Assembly (NCBI RefSeq): GCF_963678635.1
Contig: NC_087063.1
Span: forward strand, 46,976,101-47,040,100
Direction of reading: 5' to 3'
From: Symsagittifera roscoffensis
Taxonomy: Eukaryota; Xenacoelomorpha; Acoela; Convolutidae
DNA length: 64,000 bases
Shown: positions 56,316-64,000 of the stretch, in pieces
Layout of the letters: each line of letters opens with the position of its first letter
Numbering within the stretch: position 1 is the first letter of the stretch
Translations under genes and position numbers: made by a program
The notes under the pieces: generated by a model
Database searches by the model: none
What the model was told of the DNA's origin: nothing
Seen by the model: only the letters and a program-made list of their open reading frames with translations

Positions 56316-57456
56316 GTAACAATTCAAAAATCCATCAAAAATTGCTACCCAACAGTCACAAAATCAGTCTTCACCGACATCATCCCAAGATAATCCAACA
56401 CCACCTTCAACTACTCAAAATCCTCAAACATCTACACGAATTTCTTTTCAAGACAATCCATACACCTTTGAAGAACGGCACGCTCGTTTATCAGAACCAC
56501 TAGAACCAGTTCAACGACAAGCACCTCTAAGTGAACCAACATATAATCTTTACCCAACACTACCACAAGAACTAAATAGAATACGAAACCTTAGTCAAAA
56601 CCAAAACACAACAGAAATAAATAGACAAATTATACATCCTCGACGAAATAAAAATTTTCAAACTCCCCGAGTTCATTTTGATATACCTCAATCCCCAACA
56701 CAAACCACTCCAGAAAACACCACTGGTATCACACCAGAAACTCCTACACCTTTTTCACAACGAAGCACTTCAAGTCTACCTTCAGACTACTTAGGTTCAA
56801 CACCAACATCTGAACAAATACGAGAAAATCCTTTTAACCCCCCAAACCTAACATCACGACTACCATATTGGACTACACATTCATTTACACAAGGTGAACC
56901 AAATTTAGCCAATGACCCCATAGATATTTCTACGGATACAACAACATCCTCATCACTACCAGAAACATTATCACTACCATCAACACCATCAACAAGCCAA
57001 TTTTCACCACTACCCTTTAACTTAAATTTTCCAAATAATCTCGACGCCAGATATCGAGAACAATCTTCAATAAATATTCCTTTAAGATTAGATTGGAATA
57101 CATTCACAGCACCTCCACCATTATTTGGACAACATCAAGAAAGTAACCGCCTTCATAACTGGGCACTTAATAGATTACAATATCGCCAAGATATTCACAA
57201 CGATATCCGTGATCACAATATTCAAATACTCCAACAAAACAGTTTACAATTAAAGTTTGAAATCACAGTTAAATTAAACAATATTACACAACATCCCTAC
57301 CCATTAAATCCACCTAACATCACAGCTCAATCACTACCACCACCGTTTATAACTACTGAAGTAATATATAAATACGACAGATACACCAAAAACACAATTG
57401 GTTACATTACATTTTATAATCCATACTCAGGATTATCATACACATGTATATTCTAA
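56316..57456 (+). CDS. Open frame of ~380 codons without ATG
   Basis: Open from just after a stop near 56314 to TAA at 57456, with no Met codon that I can see in this frame. The first two-thirds are Ser/Thr/Pro/Gln-rich; the end looks folded (LRLDWNTFTAPPPLFGQH, IGYITFYNPYSGLSYTCIF). The stop overlaps the envelope start by 13 bases. With no start codon it must be reached in another way: splicing, which Gypsy-type envelope messages use, is the likely route (CTACCCAACAG at about 56352 looks like a 3' splice site). Base use equals that of its neighbours. No family recognised. Confidence 0.6.
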
Positions 57457-60062
57457 AATTATTAAATTTTCTCCAACTCCTTTTTCTAGTAACCTCAATT
57501 CAAAACATAAACCCTTCCCCTCGTACAGGACCACAAGATTTATTAGTAACACATTACGATTGCGAAGAAAATGAACAAAAAACACTACATAAATATGCAA
57601 TCAATCAAGTATCACAATGTGAAACAGAACCACAAGCTATAGAAACCACAGATATAATAGCAACACTCTATTCAAAAGCCCGAGCTACAACAGTTACAGG
57701 TTATAAATTCACAGCAACATTTTCCGAAAAGAAAGTACATTGTTCACAAGTCTCGAACGGAAACAAAAACCGACTTGACCATGAATCATTCTATCAAAGT
57801 AATATAGAACGTCTTTTACATCTTAATCCCGACGATTGTAAAAATGAATTACTTAGACTAAACATCACACAAAATAAAAATTCCCAAAGAAAATTAGTTA
57901 ATTTTCAAGTTTTTTCAGACTCTGTACACCAATCACAACTTGAAAGACACCAAGGACATATAAAACTAGACGAAAAATACCCGTATAACGGCGCACACGG
58001 ACGATTAACCTATGACCTACATGATAAACATTGGATACCACACATTGGTATAAATAACCCATCAAACTGCAAAGCAGACACAAAAAATAAAGGATACCAA
58101 GAAATAATGTTTTTCGATTGGAAAATACAACTCGAAAAAATACAACTCACACGAGATTTATCTGATAATACAATGATCTATCAAGGAATCCGACTACCTT
58201 GTAAAAACGATCAAGGATATTGCGACCCTACAACAAGAACACAAGCAACAATTGTTTGGTTCCCCGAAGACACATGTACAACATTTCAAGTAGCAAAAAT
58301 ACACGCTCGTATGATAAAATTTCACGAAAAATATTTCATACAATCAATTCCTTACGAACAAGTCCATCCATCACGCAAACTAAGTTCCGATTTTAGAAAC
58401 ATAGATAATATAGAAAATAAATTGACACGTTTTCAAATATATCAAGAAACAGAACTTGCATGTAAATACAGGAATCCACTTCACAGAACACAATACTCTG
58501 AAATATTAGTTGAATATGAAAAAGGATTCGACATGACCACTGGAAAAGTAAAAATCGACCCATACGCCACAGGTCATCCTCCAAACGAAGGAACATCCTA
58601 TATACCAGTTAATTTTCAAAAAAGCAACGGACAACCTGGTGGACATCTAAAACCTTATGACACCAGAAGCACACGCTTACAAGAATTATCACTAATGAAT
58701 ACTACATATTTTGGTAATATCCACTATGATATTCATTTGGATATGAAACTAGACTATACAATTAGCCGCATTTTTCAAGAAATGTCACTCTCCGAATTAG
58801 AAACATTACATCAACTATGCGAATTAGAACGAACACAAATATTACAATCACTTGCACTAGCAGTATTAAAAATACCCTACGCAGGATACTTATTATCAGG
58901 AAATAGATCAAATTTTTTAGACTACGAAGGAAACATCTTATGGTTTTATACTTGTACTAAAAAAGTATCACCACTATACGTTTTTGAAGATAAACGATGT
59001 TATAAAAGAATCCCTATCTTTTATAAGAATAAAGTACATTTCGTGGATACACTTTCACGAAGAACCTATTTCTGGGATACCGCAGTCCTATGTGGATCAG
59101 AAAATAGCCACAATGTAGTACAACTAAACCCTGATGAAAATAAATATTATCTTCTCACTCCATACCCCACATTAATGCAATCACTCAAAAAATTTTCACC
59201 AGAAAGCATTCGCGCTATCGCTCGAAACCCAAATATAGACTTACAATCAATAGGAATCTATTCAAAATCAGATATTCAACATCACATTAGAACACAACAA
59301 TTCCAAGAATTATTAACACAAATGGACACTATACAAAGACAATCAATAGACCAAAACTTACGCAAACTTGCAGAAACCGCAGGATTTGCCGATATCTACA
59401 CGCAAGAATATAGCGGATATTTTAAAGACATTAAAGATTATATATATCTAAACGGCGAAAAATACCGTCCCCAAGATATATCACCAATCAACATTTTTAG
59501 CTTTGTTACACTCAAGAATGAAATCCTTGATTTTCTAGGATGGCCCTACTACATCTTAGAAAAATTGACTATTTTATACGCAATGTTTAACTTTATTGGA
59601 TTTCTTTTCTCACTCTTAAAAGGAATCTACAATACATGTGCTATACACACACAAGTAAACAGACAAGCAAGCGTAGCACGCATACTCTTTGCAGGATTTT
59701 TTGGAATCTTTTCCACATCTATAAACAAAATTCTTTTAGACGCACAAATAAAAGAATATAACACAAAAATAACAACACGACAAAATACATACGACGAAGA
59801 ACATAACAATGTCGACACACAGCCAACGGCACCACAATTACCACCCCTGCCAAATAACCATCCACTATCCCTAGTCCCACGAAATTTTCGAAATTTAGCA
59901 ATCACACATAATCCAAATTTTAGACTCACCACATCACAAAGTCCCGTACAGCATATAATGACACATCAATCACACGATGATAACACTTATGAACAAATTA
60001 TTGAACAACCCCATACCACCGCTTTTCAATCTCAAAATAATAATTTTTTTAGCCCACGATGA
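57444..60062 (+). CDS. Envelope-like glycoprotein, 872 aa
   Basis: Begins with a signal-peptide-like stretch (MYILKLLNFLQLLFLVTSIQ). A long Cys-containing outer part follows, with THYDCEENEQ near the start and GYCDPTTRTQATIVWFPED in the middle. A membrane segment is near residue 715 (ILYAMFNFIGFLFSLL) and a cytoplasmic tail of about 140 residues follows. The opening pattern reminds me of gB-like (class III) glycoproteins of chuvirus-like viruses, which some metazoan LTR elements have taken up; I hold that only weakly. It starts within the end of the ATG-less frame and its stop overlaps the next start (ATGA). It looks whole. Confidence 0.75.
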   Translation: MYILKLLNFLQLLFLVTSIQNINPSPRTGPQDLLVTHYDCEENEQKTLHKYAINQVSQCETEPQAIETTDIIATLYSKARATTVTGYKFTATFSEKKVHCSQVSNGNKNRLDHESFYQSNIERLLHLNPDDCKNELLRLNITQNKNSQRKLVNFQVFSDSVHQSQLERHQGHIKLDEKYPYNGAHGRLTYDLHDKHWIPHIGINNPSNCKADTKNKGYQEIMFFDWKIQLEKIQLTRDLSDNTMIYQGIRLPCKNDQGYCDPTTRTQATIVWFPEDTCTTFQVAKIHARMIKFHEKYFIQSIPYEQVHPSRKLSSDFRNIDNIENKLTRFQIYQETELACKYRNPLHRTQYSEILVEYEKGFDMTTGKVKIDPYATGHPPNEGTSYIPVNFQKSNGQPGGHLKPYDTRSTRLQELSLMNTTYFGNIHYDIHLDMKLDYTISRIFQEMSLSELETLHQLCELERTQILQSLALAVLKIPYAGYLLSGNRSNFLDYEGNILWFYTCTKKVSPLYVFEDKRCYKRIPIFYKNKVHFVDTLSRRTYFWDTAVLCGSENSHNVVQLNPDENKYYLLTPYPTLMQSLKKFSPESIRAIARNPNIDLQSIGIYSKSDIQHHIRTQQFQELLTQMDTIQRQSIDQNLRKLAETAGFADIYTQEYSGYFKDIKDYIYLNGEKYRPQDISPINIFSFVTLKNEILDFLGWPYYILEKLTILYAMFNFIGFLFSLLKGIYNTCAIHTQVNRQASVARILFAGFFGIFSTSINKILLDAQIKEYNTKITTRQNTYDEEHNNVDTQPTAPQLPPLPNNHPLSLVPRNFRNLAITHNPNFRLTTSQSPVQHIMTHQSHDDNTYEQIIEQPHTTAFQSQNNNFFSPR

Positions 60063-61852
60063 GCCGCCAACTTGGATCACTCCATCGATCAAATTCCCAT
60101 CCAACCAACCTTACCTCTTCAATCCCAATAATACCACTTTTTGCTTTTCCGCCACCCGATTTTCCATCTAGCAATGTAACATCAGGCATGAATTCCGACA
60201 CTAACTCACAAATTTCAGTTTTATACTCCATCTCACAGCTAAATAACCCGAATATTGAAACCCCCGATGAATTTGCCGACTCAGAACCATCTCCATCCAA
60301 TAATTTCCATAACCCTTCTCATTTTTCTCAACCTCCTTTTCAACCCATATTGTCAAATAACCCTGACCCCATCACTCCTACACCCTCTTATGCTTCCCAA
60401 GTTACCCCAACCTACTCCTCATACCATTCTGACCAATCATCTCCAGATACCCCCCGAATCTCCCCAGAGCTAGACAATTTTATTACCCTCCAACAACAAC
60501 CCTACCACCTTAACACCCCGACCATAAACCAAATCTCCTTCACTACAAATTCATCCAATCCCCCTACACCTTCTTCAAATTATACTGAATCATTAGCACC
60601 ATCATCCACATCAACTGAATCCTCACTCAACACTAATAGAGCTTACCGCACTTTTAAAAGAAAATTCCCCAACCATCCTTTCCCAGCAAAACCAGGAACA
60701 GCCCGTGAATACATCAATCACCCCCAGCATACTAACACTAGAGAATTTTTAGCTATCACTTTACCCTCATTTCCACAATACACCTTAAACACCCCTCATG
60801 ACGCTAACGAAACACGCAACTTTGTAGACGAATACGTTTTAATGCCCACTCTCTCTTGGACCTCATACTATCATTTCACTAACCCTCTTTGCTTACCTTT
60901 AACCAACACTTCCATCGATATAGACCGAAACAAAGACATGCTATATCGACTAACTACACCACTCACCGCTAGACAATTTACTTACGTTGGATATAAAAAA
61001 TCACTAAAAACACACACTGCACCTAGAGCTAACGAATATACACTCGAATACTATGATCACAACATCATTAGAGCTAACCAAGATCAATTCTTAGACGACG
61101 ATCGCTTCGCTAATCCACAAATTACCGAGAAATTTTTCATCAAGACACCATATACATTCACACTAAACATCTTCGACCGAAAGTTTGACCACATTATTTC
61201 AGAAGCACTAACAAGCACACAAGCATACGAAAGTTTTAAAGAACGCTTCCAAATCTTTTCACTAACCTTTCATTTCCTTGCACCACACGAAAGAGATTTA
61301 CACTGCTCACACGATATTATGTTGCGAACTAAACAAACACATACATACAGTTACTATCGTTTCATCCAAAATCACTTTGACCTCCACACACCCTCTAGAC
61401 AACCACACCATCGTTTCCAATTCATCAATTCAAAATACACTTCACCATATTTCCTAAATTTCACATATTGTATTAAAGACACTAACCTTCATGGTATTCT
61501 TCGTAATTATGACCCCATAACCCAAATGTACATTTTCTGCCCCATCACCAAGACCTTCAACGCCGAAGAATCCCGACCCCTCCTTATCCCGCACGAGTTT
61601 GTACAGCCTATAGAAATCCCCATTTTAGAATTCATCCATAACACTAAATTTAACCACAAATTATATAACTTAATCCAAAACACACCTTATGAGTTTGCAG
61701 TAGGCACTGAAGAACTAACCACCATTAAGGCACTTCAATTGCTTTGGCCACTGCTTCAAACTAAAAATATCATCCGCATCTTAGCTAAACTACTCACAAC
61801 TTCAGAACTAATTCACGACATCTTCCCCCACGGTTTTTTCCCCGACGACTAA
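60059..61852 (+). CDS. 597-aa protein after the envelope, unknown
   Basis: The start lies in the ATGA shared with the envelope stop. The first ~200 residues are Pro/Ser/Thr/Asn-rich and probably disordered (SLAPSSTSTESSLNTN). From about residue 200 a folded part with many aromatic residues begins (RTFKRKFPNHPFPAKPG, later YHFTNPLCLPLTN). No membrane segment. The layout (disordered front, aromatic globular end) resembles the ATG-less frame upstream, so the two might be distant relatives or partners. A gene after env is rare in Gypsy elements. No family recognised. Confidence 0.7.
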   Translation: MSRQLGSLHRSNSHPTNLTSSIPIIPLFAFPPPDFPSSNVTSGMNSDTNSQISVLYSISQLNNPNIETPDEFADSEPSPSNNFHNPSHFSQPPFQPILSNNPDPITPTPSYASQVTPTYSSYHSDQSSPDTPRISPELDNFITLQQQPYHLNTPTINQISFTTNSSNPPTPSSNYTESLAPSSTSTESSLNTNRAYRTFKRKFPNHPFPAKPGTAREYINHPQHTNTREFLAITLPSFPQYTLNTPHDANETRNFVDEYVLMPTLSWTSYYHFTNPLCLPLTNTSIDIDRNKDMLYRLTTPLTARQFTYVGYKKSLKTHTAPRANEYTLEYYDHNIIRANQDQFLDDDRFANPQITEKFFIKTPYTFTLNIFDRKFDHIISEALTSTQAYESFKERFQIFSLTFHFLAPHERDLHCSHDIMLRTKQTHTYSYYRFIQNHFDLHTPSRQPHHRFQFINSKYTSPYFLNFTYCIKDTNLHGILRNYDPITQMYIFCPITKTFNAEESRPLLIPHEFVQPIEIPILEFIHNTKFNHKLYNLIQNTPYEFAVGTEELTTIKALQLLWPLLQTKNIIRILAKLLTTSELIHDIFPHGFFPDD

Positions 61853-61855
61853 CAG

Positions 61856-61932
61856 GTAAGTATGAATTAAATGAATATTACTAACTAATTAAAAAATAAA
61901 CACTCACCATACTTTATTCATGTTTTCTTTAG
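61856..61932 (+). other. Possible short intron after the last stop
   Basis: CAG|GTAAGTATG begins four bases after the stop codon and TGTTTTCTTTAG follows 77 bases later. The signals are strong for a host-type intron, here in the 3' untranslated part. Confidence 0.5.
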
Positions 61933-63400
61933 ATTTTTAGCCTTCATCCGACGATCACCTACAAAAACCACAAAAGACAAATAAAAATCGCAAATTTCAT
62001 CAAACAGATTTCAAAAATTCTATTAATTTCTTACACATATAAATTTATAAATTTAATACCAATGCAGTAAATTAATTTATAAAATTTTCCCCCCAAAAGC
62101 AGTATAAATCTACATATGATGAAAATTTGTATCTTAAAATTCTCCCATAACTAGCAGTAAATTTCCAAATTCTATGCAGTAAATTAATAAAATGCAATTG
62201 CAGTACTAACCTTTTGATATTTTCATTCACTCGCACAGCAATTCTATCCACACTCGCACAGCTCGCCCACGAAGAATTGTTTAAAATAATGAATTTCAGT
62301 TTCAAGTTTTCACACTCAATAACTCTAACACACGATAACAAGTTACAAACTTTCCTTTAACCCGGTTGGAGAGGAATCATATACTAAATAAAACTAACCA
62401 ACGCAGCTTACTAAATACCACAAATCATAGCATAACAGCATGACTAAGAAAAGGAAACCAACGGTACCCAAACCGGATTAACCCAGTTTAAAACTGGATA
62501 ATTTATTCTTTTGAAGACTATTATAAAGTCTTAGAAAGAAATAATAAAACACAAAAAAGTCGAAAGACAAACCCATACCACAAACAATTTGATTTTTGAA
62601 AAAAGGACACAACCAAAGAAACATAAGTAAAAACACAACAAACCCAACATAAAACGTTGTCACATAACAAGACCCCTCACAAAAACCGCATGAAATCATA
62701 CTCCCACACCTGGCCTAACCCACCAGGAAAGGACGTCCTGAGCATGCTCTATAGCCGGCCTAACCCACCGCGCTACATCCACGCTTTGTGACCACACCTT
62801 TATTTTTAATAAGAGCTACTCAAGGGTGAGTAACTCTTCAAAATAACCGAACTAAAACAAAAAGCTTTTGTGAAAACAACTAACTAAAATCATGATTAAA
62901 AAATATTAAACTAATAAAAGTTTTATAAAATGTAAAATCACAAGATGCAATATATAGATCAGAATACAACACCAAGGACGAACATCAAAAGACAAGACGA
63001 CCTCACTACACTCGAGAGAGAATGACCAACTACAATCGATATGCCACTCACAATCACAACTCAAAGGATTTAGAGTACGACTTGACTTCGCAGAAAAGGA
63101 CTTCATTGAACTAGACCAATGACCACCTCGATGTTCAAGTATACGTACAGATCCGAGTAATCAGGCATCCCCTCCACGCACAATCTCCACGCCATTCCCA
63201 AGCTAGATCAGACACAAAGGAAGTTCTCCCTGAAGAACAGAAAAACCTGACATAGCCAACCATTCTGAAATCAGAATTGATTTTGTTGCAAAGACTCAGT
63301 CGTTGTCACAAGAAGAAGCGAAAGAAAATTGTGATGTTCGCCAAATACCAACGTCCATCATCCATCCTTGAATTAGAAGAACTATTCTAAAAAACACTGT
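61933..63400 (+). other. Long 3' untranslated part of the LTR element
   Basis: No coding frame of note. Between 62150 and 62220 AATTCTATGCAGTAAATTAA-type phrases repeat. A tRNA-like stretch lies on the minus strand near 62680-62795. Confidence 0.45.
62680..62795 (-). repeat. tRNA-like or SINE-like segment
   Basis: Read on the minus strand, GTGGATGTAGCGCGGTGGGT with TAGGCC resembles a pol III box A (TAGCGCGGTGG). GGTGGGTTAGGCC recurs 35 bases later, and a weak box B-like phrase follows. The fold of a real tRNA cannot be drawn, so a SINE remnant is the better guess. Confidence 0.3.
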
Positions 63401-63414
63401 AAAACCCGGATGGG
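63401..63414 (+). promoter_or_regulatory. Possible polypurine tract
   Basis: AAAACCCGGATGGG lies directly before the 3' LTR. Its place is right but three C bases interrupt it, so only the GGATGGG end is convincing. Confidence 0.35.
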
Positions 63415-63824
63415 TGGAACCTGATCTAAACTATATTTTATGATTGGATAAATTAAATGTTTTACCAATGTAAAGTATTTAATATTAACCAATCATGATC
63501 CATCTAACTAACAACCCACTTATTTGTAAGTGCTGAAGTTACTTGTAATTTCAGCACCAGAGAGATTTGAATTTAACTTAGAAATTAGTTGGACTCTCCC
63601 GAGCACTTCAGCAGCCGCAATAAACCAGTATACCCTAGATCTATTGAGCCTAGCAGAGACTAGTTAAACAACCTGAGACTAGATAGTATAAGAGTAAGAT
63701 TAGGATCGGTATTAGACTAAGAAGTTGCACGAATCTATCCGGCCGAAAATAAGATAGCGTGACGAGCAGACGGTGTACCCTATCCGAAATTACTCTATGA
63801 GTTATACACTCCAGTCCTAACTCA
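63415..63824 (+). repeat. 3' LTR
   Basis: Nearly the same as the 5' LTR: one 2-base indel, one substitution, then a small cluster of changes in the last 25 bases. This points to recent insertion. Confidence 0.88.
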
Positions 63825-64000
63825 TTTAGGCTGCGAGCATTTTTTTGAAGTTTTGTTTTTGTTCTGACCACGCTCCTAGACCGGAAAGAATTATGATGTA
63901 GAAAGGTTTTTGTCAAATTTGGGTATCCCAAAGAAAATGTGTGCGAGTTCTAAGGCGGTATCATATTGAAGTCCTCTTAGCTGTGATTCTGACACCAAAC
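63825..64000. other. 3' flank of the LTR element
   Basis: No feature recognised. The bases next to the LTR do not repeat those at the 5' flank. Confidence 0.4.

Larger units (their letters stand above)
44974..63824 (+). mobile_element. Ty3/Gypsy-type LTR element with envelope, ~18.85 kb
   Basis: Two LTRs of about 408-410 bases bound a region with Gag-Pol, an envelope-like glycoprotein and four further frames. The integrase after RNase H, the GPY/F-like tail and the RT style place it in Ty3/Gypsy (errantivirus-like in layout). It is two to three times the usual length. The LTRs differ by roughly one substitution and one 2-base indel over the first ~390 bases, plus a small cluster at the end, so the insertion is young, and it looks whole. 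No target duplication could be recognised at the flanks (GGCCAA before, TTTAGG after). The coding strand is strikingly A-rich. Confidence 0.88.

Noticed and set aside
44968-63830. Target duplication of the LTR element
   Set aside because: The bases next to the two LTRs do not match for 4-6 positions, so none is claimed. The ends may be off by a few bases or the flank has changed.

Overview
The window looks like repeat-rich DNA of an invertebrate animal: AT-rich, with short spliced introns ending in TTTAG, CTAG or ACAG, a FLYWCH-type MULE, Polinton relics, a Ty3/Gypsy-type LTR element and one orphan exon resembling a rhodopsin-family receptor. A nematode or another ecdysozoan is plausible, but nothing here fixes the species. 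Almost all of the window is mobile DNA; the only likely host coding piece is the receptor-like exon near 40.8-41.0 kb.

Layout. 1-3.3 kb: two diverged copies of a non-coding unit with strong hairpins and GC-rich islands. 3.4-5.0 kb: a ~220-bp satellite whose monomers each hold an inverted pair. 5.5-15.95 kb: a large Helitron of the OTU-bearing (Helentron-like) kind. It has a three-exon SGNH hydrolase gene and a six-exon gene (zinc-finger-like exons, OTU protease, HUH Rep, Pif1 helicase, extra C-terminal region) whose introns all keep the reading frame. Five copies of a 20-base hairpin core, each between a different but self-complementary pair of arms, are scattered through it. 15.95-16.15 kb: assembly gap. 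16.15-32.1 kb: old, broken Polinton/Maverick material (capsid, protease, PC4-like and protein-primed DNA polymerase pieces) in which both the capsid module and the polymerase module occur twice. 33.0-34.8 kb: degenerate minisatellite with a small MITE inside. 35.9-40.8 kb: a 1.4-kb MULE with a 9-bp target duplication and a cluster of five copies of a hairpin-rich MITE. 40.8-41.0 kb: receptor-like exon. 41.7-43.4 kb: element(s) built around the palindrome GCGGAATCCGC, with an inner 130-bp tandem repeat. 44.97-63.82 kb: a complete-looking, young LTR element of about 18.85 kb.

The LTR element is the largest coherent system. Between near-identical ~410-bp LTRs lie a basic 155-aa frame, a 2740-aa Gag-Pol, two tiny membrane-protein frames, a ~380-codon frame without any ATG, an 872-aa envelope-like glycoprotein and a 597-aa protein of unknown type. 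Most neighbouring frames overlap by 4 to 26 bases. It is much longer and more gene-rich than the usual 5-10 kb Ty3/Gypsy element.

The two observations I would follow first are the five covarying hairpins of the Helitron (two of them inside its own coding exon) and the gene-rich LTR element. The SGNH gene beside the Helitron transposase gene and the GIY-YIG-like tail of the helicase come next.
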